Source: Candidatus Dechloromonas phosphorivorans
Lineage (GTDB): Bacteria; Pseudomonadota; Gammaproteobacteria; Burkholderiales; Rhodocyclaceae
NCBI GenBank assembly: GCA_016714975.1
Contig: JADKBR010000001.1
Coordinates: 434,001 to 498,000, forward strand
Reading direction: 5' to 3'
DNA: 64,000 bases
Shown here: piece after piece, positions 16,588 through 25,888 of the stretch
How positions within the stretch are numbered: the stretch's first letter is position 1
Layout: each line of letters begins with the position of its first letter
Notes under the pieces: generated by a model
Told to the model about the DNA's origin: nothing
What the model saw: only the letters and a program-made list of their open reading frames with translations
Database searches by the model: none
Position numbers and translations under genes: made by a program

Positions 16588-18627
16588 TCACGATTTCAGC
16601 AACTCCTCCCGCGACCCGAGCCAGCGCTGCAAATGGCGCTCTGCCAATTCGGGATGGCCGGTCAGCATTTCCTCGGCCACGCCGCGCGCCATCTCGACCA
16701 GATCGGCATCCATTTCCAGATCGGCGTAGCGCAGCAGCGGGACACCGCTTTGCCGGCTGCCGACGAATTCGCCGGGGCCGCGGATCTGCAGGTCCTGGCG
16801 GGCGATCTCGAAACCGTCGCTGTTCTCGTAGATGATCTTCAGGCGCTGGCGGGCGACTTCGCCCAGCGGGCCGGCGTAGATCAGGACGCAACTCGATTCG
16901 TACTGGCCGCGCCCGACGCGGCCGCGCAACTGGTGCAGTTGCGCGAGGCCGAAACGCTCGGCGTGTTCGATGACCATCAGGCTGGCGTTCGGCACATCGA
17001 CGCCGACCTCGATGACCGTCGTCGCCACCAGCACGTCGATCTCGCCGGCGGCGAAGGCGGCCATCACGGCCTGCTTTTCGTCGGCCTTGAGGCGACCGTG
17101 CACCAGTCCCACGGTCAACCCCGGCAGTTCGGCCGAAAGCGCCTCCCAGGTCTCCTGCGCGGTCTGCAACTGCAGGGCTTCCGATTCCTCGATCAGCGGG
17201 CAGACCCAGTAGGCCTGACGGCCTTCCTCGACGTGCTTCTTGACGAAGCCGACGACGTCGTCGCGCCGGCTGTCGGCAACCAGCCGCGTCTTGACCGGGG
17301 TACGCCCGGGCGGCAGTTCGTCGAGCACGGTGACGTCGAGGTCGGCGTAGTAGCTCATCGCCAGCGTGCGCGGAATTGGTGTCGCCGACATCATCAACTG
17401 GTGCGGGTTGCTGCCCTTCTTGCGCAGGGCGAGGCGCTGGGCGACGCCGAAGCGGTGCTGTTCGTCGACGATGGCCAGCCCCAGTCTGGCGAAATCGACG
17501 CCCTCCTGGATCAGCGCGTGGGTTCCGACGACCAGTTGCGCGTCGTCTGCCGTCGCCGCCAGCTGCTCGCGCCTGGCTTTGCTCTTCAGGCTGCCCGAAA
17601 GCCAGGCGACGCGGACACCGAGCGGTTCCAGCCAGTCCCTGAGCTTCAGGTAATGCTGCCCGGCGAGGATTTCGGTCGGCGCCATGAAGGCGGCCTGCCA
17701 GCCGGCCGAAATCGCCTGACAGGCAGCGAGCGCGGCGACGATGGTCTTGCCGGCGCCGACGTCGCCCTGCAGCAGGCGCTGCATCGGGTAAGGCTGGGCG
17801 AGGTCGCCGCCGATTTCGGCCATCGCCCGCAACTGGGCGCCGGTGAGACCGAACGACAGGCGGTCGAGCAGGCGCGCGCCGAGATCGTCGCGAGCCACCA
17901 GCACCGGCGCCCCCTTTTCGCGCCTTGCAAGGTAAGCGCGGCGCAAGCACAGTTGCTGGGCCAGCACCTCGTCGAACTTGACGCGTTGCCAGGCGGGATG
18001 GTGGCGCGCGTGCAGCGTGGCGAGATCGGTCCCTGGCGGCGGGCGATGCAGGAAATGCAGGCTGCGCGCGAGGCCCGGCAGCTTGAGATGCTGACGCAGT
18101 TCGTCGGGGATGGTGTCGGACAGGTCGCCCTCGGCCAGCGCCTTGCCGATCAGTTTCTGCAGCGTCGAATTCGCGACGCCTGCGGTCGACGGGTAAATCG
18201 GGGTCAATTCCGTCGGTAGCGGCTCGCCCTCGGCCACCTTGTGGAAGCGCGGATGGACCATCTCGGCGCCGAAGAAGCCGCCGCGCACCTCACCGAAGGC
18301 ACGCACGCGCGAGCCTTCGCTCAGCGCCGCCTGCTGGGTCGGGTAGGCGCTGAAGAAGCGCATGGTCAGCTCGCCGCTGTCATCGAGCGCCCGCACGACC
18401 ATCTGCCGGCGCGGCCGGAACTGCACCTCGCGGGAACTGACGACGACCTCGACCTGCACCGGCTCGCCCCAAGGCGCTTGAGCCACCGGCGTGATGCGGG
18501 TTTCGTCCTCGTAGCGCAGCGGCAGGTGCACCAGCAAATCGGCCTCGCGATGGAGGCCGATCCTGGCGAGCTTCTTGCGCAGCGCCTCGGGGGCGCGGAT
18601 CGGGTCGGATGTCCCGCTGGCCGTCAT
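16588..18627 (-). CDS. recG: ATP-dependent DNA helicase RecG
   Basis: Superfamily 2 helicase (679 residues) that remodels stalled replication forks and Holliday junctions. The N-terminal wedge/OB domain (about 50-160) precedes motif I (GDVGAGKTIVAALAA), the DEQHRFG box in motif II, motif III (MSATPIPRTLAMS) and motif VI near QLRGRVGRGQYESSCVLIY. Length is normal for the family. It starts 7 bp after the end of ridA and is probably co-transcribed with it. Confidence 0.97.
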   Translation of the reverse strand: MTASGTSDPIRAPEALRKKLARIGLHREADLLVHLPLRYEDETRITPVAQAPWGEPVQVEVVVSSREVQFRPRRQMVVRALDDSGELTMRFFSAYPTQQAALSEGSRVRAFGEVRGGFFGAEMVHPRFHKVAEGEPLPTELTPIYPSTAGVANSTLQKLIGKALAEGDLSDTIPDELRQHLKLPGLARSLHFLHRPPPGTDLATLHARHHPAWQRVKFDEVLAQQLCLRRAYLARREKGAPVLVARDDLGARLLDRLSFGLTGAQLRAMAEIGGDLAQPYPMQRLLQGDVGAGKTIVAALAACQAISAGWQAAFMAPTEILAGQHYLKLRDWLEPLGVRVAWLSGSLKSKARREQLAATADDAQLVVGTHALIQEGVDFARLGLAIVDEQHRFGVAQRLALRKKGSNPHQLMMSATPIPRTLAMSYYADLDVTVLDELPPGRTPVKTRLVADSRRDDVVGFVKKHVEEGRQAYWVCPLIEESEALQLQTAQETWEALSAELPGLTVGLVHGRLKADEKQAVMAAFAAGEIDVLVATTVIEVGVDVPNASLMVIEHAERFGLAQLHQLRGRVGRGQYESSCVLIYAGPLGEVARQRLKIIYENSDGFEIARQDLQIRGPGEFVGSRQSGVPLLRYADLEMDADLVEMARGVAEEMLTGHPELAERHLQRWLGSREELLKS

Positions 18628-18634
18628 CGGCCGC

Positions 18635-19018
18635 TCAGGTTCCGATGAACATCACCGCATCGGCCTCGACCAGCGCGCCGCGCGGCAGCTCCTTGACGCC
18701 GACGGCGGCGCGCGCCGGGAAGGGCTCGCTGAAGTAGCGGGCCATGGTTTCATTGACCCTGGCGAAGTTGCCGAGGTCGGTCAGGAAAACGTTGAGCTTG
18801 ACGATGTCGGCCAGCGACCCGCCGGCGGCTTCGGCGACGGCCTTGAGATTTTCGAAGACGCGAACGATTTGCGCATCGATACCGTCTACCATCTGCATGG
18901 AAGCCGGATCGAGGCCGATCTGCCCCGACATGTAGACGGTGTCGCCGACGCGCACGGCTTGCGAATAGGTGCCGATGGCGGCCGGGGCTTGCGGGGTGGC
19001 GATGATGGTCTTGGCCAT
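18635..19018 (-). CDS. ridA: RidA family reactive intermediate deaminase
   Basis: A 127-residue YjgF/YER057c/UK114 protein that hydrolyses reactive enamine/imine intermediates released by PLP enzymes. The N-terminus (MAKTIIATPQAPAAIGTYSQ) contains the family's IG.YSQAV motif, and the C-terminus has the R..V.V..LP.GA.VE.... signature (ARAAVGVKELPRGALVEADA) with the substrate-binding arginine. The start at 19018 gives the canonical length; longer frames upstream run through the divergent promoter region. recG follows on the same strand. Confidence 0.95.
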   Translation of the reverse strand: MAKTIIATPQAPAAIGTYSQAVRVGDTVYMSGQIGLDPASMQMVDGIDAQIVRVFENLKAVAEAAGGSLADIVKLNVFLTDLGNFARVNETMARYFSEPFPARAAVGVKELPRGALVEADAVMFIGT

Positions 19019-19071
19019 GAGGTGCTTTCTGTGTCCGGATTGCAAAATCCCTATTCTAGCCTTGGTAGCCC

Positions 19072-19398
19072 ATGAACCCGCGCATCGAATCCCTGGAAAA
19101 AATGCTTGACGGCCCGCGCGACGGCGCCCTGCTCCGCTTCTCGCTCGGCAACGAATACCTGAAGGCGGGCGATCCGGCCAAAGCCGGAAAATGCTTCCAG
19201 GAAGCGGTCGACCGCGACAGCCAGTATTCGGCGGCGTGGAAGGCGCTCGGCAAGGCACTCGCCGAGGCTGGCGACAACGCCGGGGCGCAGGCCGCCTACG
19301 AACGCGGCATCGCCGTCGCCGAGGCCAAGGGCGACATCCAGGCGGCGAAGGAAATGAAGGTCTTCGCCAGGCGGATTCGCAAGGCGCTCTCCGAGTAA
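19072..19398 (+). CDS. Small tetratricopeptide-repeat protein
   Basis: A 108-residue soluble protein made almost wholly of TPR-type helix pairs: LRFSLGNEYLKAGDPAKAGK, then a second repeat (AWKALGKALAEAGDNAGAQA) with the typical W/L/G/Y/A/A/P-like spacing, then a basic C-terminal helix (FARRIRKALSE). TPR proteins act as protein-binding scaffolds; no partner is evident. It is divergent from ridA, 53 bp away. Confidence 0.85.
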   Translation: MNPRIESLEKMLDGPRDGALLRFSLGNEYLKAGDPAKAGKCFQEAVDRDSQYSAAWKALGKALAEAGDNAGAQAAYERGIAVAEAKGDIQAAKEMKVFARRIRKALSE

Positions 19399-19512
19399 TC
19401 TGTCGCCTGGCAGCGCCGCAACAAATCGGCAGTTTCTGAGCCAGATCAACACCGACAGCCATGGCTCGCGTAGGATTTCACCTCTGACACCGCGTGCTTT
19501 AGGGAGAGAGTC

Positions 19513-20178
19513 ATGGGGAAGACACTGAAACTTGCCACACTTCTCAGTCTCGTGGCCCTCTTTACTGCGGGTTGCGCAACCAACCGCAGCGAAGTCCAGT
19601 TGAGTGTGCCGCTCGCCACGACGGCGCAGATTTCCGCTCCGAAGGGAGTTAGCGTCGTTATCCGCTCAATCAAAGATGAAAGGCTCTTTGAGATTGCCCC
19701 GTCCGACCCGAGCATTCCTTCTCTCGGATTTGAAGGTAGCGCCAACGCAACACAGGAGTTGAAGTCCCGCGCCATCGCCAGAAAACGAAATACCTTTGGA
19801 AAAGCATTGGGGGATGTCGTTCTTCAGGAGGGGAAAACCGTTCCTGGCATCATCCGCGAGACGCTAACCACGGCATTTGAGCAGGCTGGCTACAAGGTAA
19901 CCCCCACAGCCGAGGCGGGGAGTTCCCCGCTGGTTGTTGATGTACGCATCACGCGATTCTGGGCCTGGATGACACCAGGCTTCTGGGCTCTGACCTTCGA
20001 GGCCAGAATCGAAACTGACCTCGAGATTCAGGGAAAGGATTCCGTTGTCAGCATCAAGTCTTACGCAAATGACTCGAGACAGCTCGGCACCGATAGCGCG
20101 TGGATAGATATCGTCAGCAAGGGGCTTCAGGAATATCAGGCACAAGCAGCAGCCAGGTTTTCGGCACTGTTGCCGTAA
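19513..20178 (+). CDS. YajG-like lipoprotein, function unknown
   Basis: A 221-residue lipoprotein: signal peptide with lipobox FTAGC and acylated Cys21. The mature part (VQLSVPLATTAQISAPKGVS, IKDERLFE, LVVDVRITRFWAWMTPG) resembles the YajG class of uncharacterised outer-membrane-associated lipoproteins. A ribosome site (GGGAGAG) precedes the ATG. Its GC content is lower than in neighbouring genes. No operon partner. Confidence 0.8.
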   Translation: MGKTLKLATLLSLVALFTAGCATNRSEVQLSVPLATTAQISAPKGVSVVIRSIKDERLFEIAPSDPSIPSLGFEGSANATQELKSRAIARKRNTFGKALGDVVLQEGKTVPGIIRETLTTAFEQAGYKVTPTAEAGSSPLVVDVRITRFWAWMTPGFWALTFEARIETDLEIQGKDSVVSIKSYANDSRQLGTDSAWIDIVSKGLQEYQAQAAARFSALLP

Positions 20179-20318
20179 TACCTCTTGCAAGAAGGTCCGT
20201 CATCTCAGCATGCTGGACCATGGCAAGATGCATTGGTCGCCCTCGCGCAGACTACGTCCGGCCACCAGGGGAACGACCTTGCTGGCCAGGCATCTGCTCA
20301 AAGCGCCTGACGGAAGTC

Positions 20319-21545
20319 CTAGAACCCGTTCGAATACTGTATGCCGAGCAGGTGGCCGCTGTCGCTGTAGGAACCGCGCAGGTTGCTGGTGGCGCCGGGG
20401 AAGGTCTTGGTCTGGTTGATGTCGGCATCCTTGACATACAGGTAGGCATAGCCAGCATCGATCTTGCCGTAGGCGCCGCCATTCCATTGCGCGCCGAGCG
20501 AGAACCAGATGCGGTCGTTGTCCGGGACGCGGACAGTTCGGTCATTGTCTGTCGTCGGGGTGCGGTCATAGGCGATGCCGAATTTCAGCTTCCACGCCTC
20601 TGTCGCTTTGTAGGCTGCCCCCCAGGCGAAACGCCAGGAATCCCGGTAACCGAAGATCTCGCTGCCGATCTGCGCGCCGGTATTGCTGTTGATCACGTTG
20701 AGCGTCTTCAGTGTGCCCCAGTTGGTATAGGAAAGATCGCCCATCGCTTCCCAGCGATCCGACACCTGTTGCCAGACCGACAGGATGAAGGTATCCGGCA
20801 ACTTGACATCGGTTTTGACCGACCTTGAAGTGAGCGCCGTATTTGAGTTTCCTTCCAGCGTGTAGTCGACCGCCGAGCGATACGAAATGCCGACACGCAT
20901 CGCGGGCGACAAGGTGAAGAGGGCGCCGGCATTCCAGCCCCAGGAGGCGTCATCGCCCTTCAGTTGCGATGACCTGAGCACACCGGGAACCGCCGACGTC
21001 AACTCGGCATCGAGGGTCTGGTAACTGAAACCGAGGCCAAGCGACACCTTGTCGTTCACCTTCCAGGCCAGGGACGGGTTGTAGTTCACCGTCGTAATCT
21101 TGGACTTGATTCCCTGATAGCTGCCGATCCAGTTATTGGCGTCATACTCGGTCTTCAACCCGAAGGGTGACGAGATGCCGAGCCCGATGAACCAGTCCGG
21201 CGCCACTTGCCAGGAGAAATACGCATTGGGAACTGCCGCCCAGCTTCCGGCATTACCGCCATCGCCCCCGGTTCCGAGCAGACCGCTCGAACCTTCGTTG
21301 CTGAATTTGAAGCTCGGCCCGACACCGGCAACGCCGACCGAGAGCTGAATCCCGGGAAGCTGGGTCATGCCGGCCGGATTGAAGAAGATCGTCCCAGCAT
21401 TGTCGGCGACCGCGGCCGACCCGGCAAACGAGGTGGCGATGCCGCTTGCATTCTGCTCCCAGAGCTGGAAGGCCGAGGCGGAGGCAACACCGGAAAATGC
21501 CAGCAGGAGAATGCCCGGCAGGGGTCGGAAGGTCATTTTCTTCAT
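20319..21545 (-). CDS. FadL/OMPP1/TodX-family outer membrane transport protein
   Basis: A 408-residue beta-barrel for uptake of long-chain fatty acids or other hydrophobic compounds. After the signal peptide (MKKMTFRPLPGILLLAFSGV) comes the plug region with the family motif (SAFQLWEQNASGIATSFAGS, AGTIFFNPAGMTQLPG), then alternating strands of a 14-strand barrel ending SGHLLGIQYSNGF with a terminal Phe, as in FadL proteins. A thioesterase gene lies 41 bp upstream on the same strand and fadH is elsewhere in the window, which fits fatty-acid use. Confidence 0.93.
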   Translation of the reverse strand: MKKMTFRPLPGILLLAFSGVASASAFQLWEQNASGIATSFAGSAAVADNAGTIFFNPAGMTQLPGIQLSVGVAGVGPSFKFSNEGSSGLLGTGGDGGNAGSWAAVPNAYFSWQVAPDWFIGLGISSPFGLKTEYDANNWIGSYQGIKSKITTVNYNPSLAWKVNDKVSLGLGFSYQTLDAELTSAVPGVLRSSQLKGDDASWGWNAGALFTLSPAMRVGISYRSAVDYTLEGNSNTALTSRSVKTDVKLPDTFILSVWQQVSDRWEAMGDLSYTNWGTLKTLNVINSNTGAQIGSEIFGYRDSWRFAWGAAYKATEAWKLKFGIAYDRTPTTDNDRTVRVPDNDRIWFSLGAQWNGGAYGKIDAGYAYLYVKDADINQTKTFPGATSNLRGSYSDSGHLLGIQYSNGF

Positions 21546-21586
21546 TGTTTCAATTCACCTGAACAGGATTTCGCACCCACCTGATT

Positions 21587-21988
21587 TTACGGATTTTCTG
21601 GTGGAACGATACGTTTTTTGCCAGTTCCATCGATGGCAACGTAGGTTAGTTGCGCTTCCGTCACCTTGACCGCCACCGGATTGGCATAATTCCGTTCGGC
21701 GTAGACCTCGACATTGACGGTGATCGAGGTGTTCCCGACATGCACGACTTCGGCGTAGAGGCTGATCAGGTCGCCCACCGAGATCGGCTGCTTGAACTGG
21801 AAGGAATTCACCGAAACAGTCGTCACCCGGCCCCGGGCACGGCGCATGGCGGGTATCGCGCCGGCCAAGTCGACTTGGGCCATGACCCAGCCACCGAAGA
21901 CATCGCCATTCTGGTTCAGGTCGGCCGGCATCGGCACCGTACGCAGGACCGGCTGTTTTTGCGGAAGACTGACGCGGTCGACGGCCAT
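21587..21988 (-). CDS. Acyl-CoA thioesterase, YciA-like hotdog fold
   Basis: A 133-residue single hotdog domain that hydrolyses acyl-CoA. The motif DLNQNGDVFGGWVMAQVDLA contains the catalytic N..G..FGG..M...D arrangement of the acyl-CoA hydrolase family; VNSFQFKQPISVGDLISLYA is the second conserved block. The C-terminal tail is short and basic as in YciA. It sits upstream of the FadL-type porin gene and is probably transcribed with it. Confidence 0.92.
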   Translation of the reverse strand: MAVDRVSLPQKQPVLRTVPMPADLNQNGDVFGGWVMAQVDLAGAIPAMRRARGRVTTVSVNSFQFKQPISVGDLISLYAEVVHVGNTSITVNVEVYAERNYANPVAVKVTEAQLTYVAIDGTGKKRIVPPENP

Positions 21989-22079
21989 GATGGCTCCCTT
22001 TTCAAGTTGGGCGTGATTTTCGTGGAAACTGCGAAGATTTCATATACTGGTAAAAACACCCACAAGGCAAGCTCCCAAC

Positions 22080-23888
22080 ATGCGTCGCGCAAGCACCCTC
22101 CCCAAGCCGCCGGCCGGCCAACCCGTAACGGAATCGCATATCTGGCCGACGATTCGCCTCCTCTTTCCCTATCTCTGGGCCTACCGCCTGCGCGTAATGA
22201 TGGCTTTGGCCTGCCTGATCGGCGCCAAGGTCGCCAATGTCAGCGTCCCGATGGTCTTCAAGGAGATGATCGACAGCCTTTCAATGACCGATCAGACATT
22301 GGTGCTACCGGTATTGCTGCTCATGCTCTACGGCGCTCTCCGATTTTCGACCGCCCTGTTCACCGAGTTGCGGGAATTCCTGTTCGCCCGCGTGACCCAG
22401 AGGGCTGTCCGCCAGGTGGCGCTCGAGGTTTTCCGCCACCTGCACGAGCTGAGCCTGCGCTTTCATCTTGAAAGGCAGACTGGCGGCGTCTCGCGCGACA
22501 TCGAGCGCGGTACCCGCTCGATTTCCAGCCTGATCTCCTACACGCTCTACTCAATACTGCCGACGCTGGTCGAAATGGCTCTTGTCCTCGGCATTCTTTT
22601 CGTCAAGTACGACCTCGGCTTCGTGCTGATCACCGTCGTTTCGCTGGTCACCTATATCGTATTCACTGTCGGGGTCAGCAACTGGCGCATCGATATCCGG
22701 CGCGCCGTGAACGAGAGCGATTCGGCCGCCAACACGCGGGCGGTCGACAGCCTTCTCAATTACGAGACTGTCAAGTATTTCAACAACGAGGCCTACGAGG
22801 CGCGGCGCTACGACGAGCAGATGCTCAAGTGGGAGGATGCCGCGACGCGCAGCCAGAAGACGCTGTCGGTGCTCAACCTCGGACAGCAACTGATCATCGC
22901 GCTCGGCGTCACGGCGATGATGTGGCGCGCTGCCAACGGCGTGGTCGAGGGCAGGATGTCCATCGGCGACCTGGTGCTGGTCAACGCCTTCCTGATCCAG
23001 CTCTACATTCCGCTCAATTTTCTTGGCGTCGTCTATCGCGAAATCCGCCAGGCGCTGACCGACATCGAGCGGATGTTCAACCTGCTCAAGGAAAATCGCG
23101 AGATCGCCGACGCCCCCGATGCCCGCGACCTGCCGGGCGGCGCGCTGCAGGTCAATTTCGACGCGGTCGACTTCGCTTACGAGCGGGACCGCGCCATCCT
23201 GCACAACCTGAACTTTGCCATTCCCCCCGGCAAGACCGTCGCCGTGGTCGGCCACTCGGGCGCCGGCAAATCGACCCTGGCCCGCCTGCTGTATCGCTTC
23301 TATGACGTGACGGGCGGCGCCATCCGGATCAATGGCCACGACCTGCGCAGCCTCAAGCAGGGCAGCCTGCGCTCGGCAATCGGCATCGTCCCGCAGGACA
23401 CCGTGTTGTTCAACGATTCGATCTTCTACAACATCAACTACGGACGCCCCGATGCGAGCCGCGAGGAAGTGTTCGCCGCCGCCCGCGCCGCCCAGTTGCA
23501 CGACTTCATCGAATCACTGCCGCAGAAGTACGAAACGCGGGTCGGCGAACGCGGCCTGAAACTCTCCGGCGGCGAGAAGCAGCGTGTCGCGATTGCCCGC
23601 ACCCTGCTCAAGAACCCGCCCATCCTGATTTTCGACGAGGCGACATCGGCCCTCGATTCTGCGACCGAGCGCGCCATCCAGGGCCAACTCGAACTGGCCG
23701 CCATTGGCCGGACGACCCTGATCATCGCCCACCGCCTGTCGACCGTGATGAATGCCGACGAGATTCTCGTCATGGAAGCCGGCCACGTCATCGAGCGCGG
23801 CACTCATGCGGCCCTGCTCGATGCCGGTGGCGCCTACGCGCAGATGTGGCTCTTGCAGCAGCAGGAGCGGGCGGCCGGAAGCGCCTGA
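22080..23888 (+). CDS. Atm1-type ABC exporter (fused membrane and ATPase domains)
   Basis: A 602-residue half-transporter working as a homodimer. Six membrane helices span about 30-320, including the heavy-metal/Atm1 family stretch NYETVKYFNNEAYEARRYDE. The ATPase domain has Walker A (GHSGAGKST), Q-loop (GIVPQDTVLFNDSI), signature (LSGGEKQRVAIART), Walker B (ILIFDEATSALDS) and the switch His (IIAHRLSTV). Bacterial Atm1 homologues export glutathione-linked metals or sulfur species; substrate assignment is inference. The first ATG (MRRASTLPKPP) gives the usual length. Confidence 0.93.
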   Translation: MRRASTLPKPPAGQPVTESHIWPTIRLLFPYLWAYRLRVMMALACLIGAKVANVSVPMVFKEMIDSLSMTDQTLVLPVLLLMLYGALRFSTALFTELREFLFARVTQRAVRQVALEVFRHLHELSLRFHLERQTGGVSRDIERGTRSISSLISYTLYSILPTLVEMALVLGILFVKYDLGFVLITVVSLVTYIVFTVGVSNWRIDIRRAVNESDSAANTRAVDSLLNYETVKYFNNEAYEARRYDEQMLKWEDAATRSQKTLSVLNLGQQLIIALGVTAMMWRAANGVVEGRMSIGDLVLVNAFLIQLYIPLNFLGVVYREIRQALTDIERMFNLLKENREIADAPDARDLPGGALQVNFDAVDFAYERDRAILHNLNFAIPPGKTVAVVGHSGAGKSTLARLLYRFYDVTGGAIRINGHDLRSLKQGSLRSAIGIVPQDTVLFNDSIFYNINYGRPDASREEVFAAARAAQLHDFIESLPQKYETRVGERGLKLSGGEKQRVAIARTLLKNPPILIFDEATSALDSATERAIQGQLELAAIGRTTLIIAHRLSTVMNADEILVMEAGHVIERGTHAALLDAGGAYAQMWLLQQQERAAGSA

Positions 23889-24179
23889 CACGCACGCTTG
23901 CCTGCACAGCGACCTCTCCGGTTTGCCCGTCACCTTCACTGCGCCTGGAATATCGGAGGAATGCAAACCTGATCCGCCACGATCGGGAGCGCGACCCTCA
24001 GCGTGCATTCGACGTCAGTAGACACGCCAATGTGGTCTCAACAATGGTAATCTTCGAAGACATCGACTATGTGACATTCGTCAATGTTGCCGTAATCGCC
24101 CTCTTTGCAGCAGGACGAAAGCAATAACATCCCGCAATGTCTTTTTACGAAGCAGATCAAACCAATGGAGGAAGACCAC
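23889..24179. other. Intergenic region before the glt operon
   Basis: About 290 bp with no gene I can support. It should contain the promoter of the glt operon, but no -35/-10 pair or sigma-54 site matches well. Confidence 0.4.
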
Positions 24180-25076
24180 ATGCAACTAACCAAGTTCGTC
24201 TCTGCAGCCCTCATTGCTGCGGCCCTTGCAGCCACGCCAGCCCTGTCCCAGGAATCGGCGACGCTCAAGAAGATAAAGGACACGGGAACTATCACCCTCG
24301 GCCACCGCGAGTCGTCTATTCCCTTCTCGTACTATAACGACCAGCAACAGGTCATCGGCTATTCGCAGGAACTGATGATGAAGGTGGTAGACGCCATCAA
24401 GTCCGACCTCAAGCTGGCCAAGCTCGACACGAAACTGATGCCGGTCACGTCGGCCAACCGGATTACGCTGATCCAGAACGGGACGGTTGACATCGAATGC
24501 GGGTCGACGACCAATAATACTGAACGGCAAAAGCAGGTATCGTTCTCGACTTCCATCTTCATCGTTGGCACCCGCCTGTTGACGAAGAAGACTTCGGGGA
24601 TCTCGGATTTTCCGGATCTTGCCGGCAAGAACGTGGTCGTCACCGCCGGCACGACTTCCGAGCGCCTGTTGCGCAAGCTGAACGAAGACAAGCAGATGAA
24701 GATGAACATCATCTCGGCCAAAGATCACGGCGAATCCTTCCTGACGCTGGAAACGGGCCGCGCCGTTGCCTTCATGATGGACGACGCGCTGCTCTATGGC
24801 GAGATCGCCAAGGCCAAGAAGCCCGGCGACTGGGCCGTCGTCGGCAAGCCCATGTCCGAGGAAGCATACGGGTGCATGCTGCGCAAGGACGACCCGGGTT
24901 TCAAGAAGGTCGTCGATGCCGCGCTGACCAAGGCGATGACTTCCGGCGAGGCTGAGAAGATCTACAACAAGTGGTTCCTCAACCCGATTCCGCCAAAGGG
25001 GCTGAACCTGAGCATGCCGCTGCCGGATGACCTCAAGGCCCTGTACAAGGCACCCAACGACAAGGCGTTCGAGTAA
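24180..25076 (+). CDS. gltI: Glutamate/aspartate ABC transporter, periplasmic binding protein
   Basis: A 298-residue type II solute-binding protein. The signal peptide (MQLTKFVSAALIAAALAATP) starts at 24180, where GGAGG lies 9-10 nt upstream; a frame extended to 24105 lacks this. The mature start (LKKIKDTGTITLGHRESSIP), the ligand motif GSTTNNTERQKQVSFS and KNVVVTAGTTSERLLRKLNE match GltI/DEBP-type proteins for acidic amino acids. The first gene of a four-gene importer operon in the order I-J-K-L. Confidence 0.95.
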   Translation: MQLTKFVSAALIAAALAATPALSQESATLKKIKDTGTITLGHRESSIPFSYYNDQQQVIGYSQELMMKVVDAIKSDLKLAKLDTKLMPVTSANRITLIQNGTVDIECGSTTNNTERQKQVSFSTSIFIVGTRLLTKKTSGISDFPDLAGKNVVVTAGTTSERLLRKLNEDKQMKMNIISAKDHGESFLTLETGRAVAFMMDDALLYGEIAKAKKPGDWAVVGKPMSEEAYGCMLRKDDPGFKKVVDAALTKAMTSGEAEKIYNKWFLNPIPPKGLNLSMPLPDDLKALYKAPNDKAFE

Positions 25077-25150
25077 TCCCGCAGGTTGCAGCCGACTGAT
25101 CACCGGGGGCATTGTCCCCGGTGGACGGGCATTGATTGGGGAGGAGGAAT

Positions 25151-25888
25151 ATGGCTTACAACTGGAACTGGGAGGTCTTCCTCCAACCCAGTGCGACCGG
25201 TGAGGGAACCTACCTAACCTGGCTACTGGAAGGTCTGAAATGGACCGTGACGCTGTCGCTCAGTTCGTGGATGATCGCGCTCATCGTCGGCTCGGTCATC
25301 GGCGTGCTACGCACCGTTCCGAACCGCTGGCTGTCGCTGATCGCCGCAACCTACGTCGAGATATTCCGCAACATCCCGCTGTTGGTCCAACTGTTCATCT
25401 GGTACTTCGTCATGCCTGAACTGCTCCCGACGACGATGGGCGATACCCTGAAGCAGATGAACCCGCTGGCACAGCAGTTCTTCTCGGCAATGGTCTGTCT
25501 CGGACTTTTCACCGCGGCACGCGTTGCCGAACAGGTCCGTTCGGGGATCAATTCGCTTCCGCGCGGCCAGAAGAATGCGGGGCTGGCGATGGGCTTCACG
25601 CTGGCCCAAGTCTACCGTCACGTATTGCTGCCCATGGCCTACCGCATCATCATGCCGCCGCTGACCTCCGAATTTCTCAACATCTTCAAGAATTCGGCGG
25701 TGGCCACGACGATCGGCCTGATCGAGCTCTCCAGACAGGCGCAGCAATTGGTCGATTTCACCGCCCAACCTTACGAAGCCTTCATTGCCGTGACCGTGCT
25801 CTACGTCCTGATCAACGTCATCGTGATGTTCCTGATGCGTCATGTCGAGCAGAAGGTCCGAGTACCCGGATATGTCGGAGGAAAATGA
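25151..25888 (+). CDS. gltJ: Glutamate/aspartate ABC transporter permease GltJ
   Basis: A 245-residue inner-membrane permease of the His/Glu/Gln/Arg/opine family. The ATG at 25151 (MAYNWNWEVFL) follows GGAGGA by 3-5 nt. It has about five hydrophobic helices and the EAA loop contacting the ATPase (GINSLPRGQKNAGLAMGFT). The YVEIFRNIPLLVQLFIWYF block is typical of GltJ. Overlaps gltK by 4 bp (ATGA), implying coupled translation. Confidence 0.95.
   Translation: MAYNWNWEVFLQPSATGEGTYLTWLLEGLKWTVTLSLSSWMIALIVGSVIGVLRTVPNRWLSLIAATYVEIFRNIPLLVQLFIWYFVMPELLPTTMGDTLKQMNPLAQQFFSAMVCLGLFTAARVAEQVRSGINSLPRGQKNAGLAMGFTLAQVYRHVLLPMAYRIIMPPLTSEFLNIFKNSAVATTIGLIELSRQAQQLVDFTAQPYEAFIAVTVLYVLINVIVMFLMRHVEQKVRVPGYVGGK

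Noticed and set aside
16463..17950. Long Arg/Ala-rich minus-strand frame overlapping recG
   Set aside because: Same strand but a different frame from recG, with low-complexity Arg-Pro-Ala composition; recG has every helicase motif.
18635..19462. A long N-terminal extension of ridA
   Set aside because: The extension crosses the plus-strand TPR gene and is Arg/Pro-rich; the 127-residue form from 19018 has the exact family length.
24050..24130. Possible sigma-54 promoter before gltI (CGCCCTCTTTGCA)
   Set aside because: The TTGCA half is there but the GG of the -24 element is missing at the right distance.
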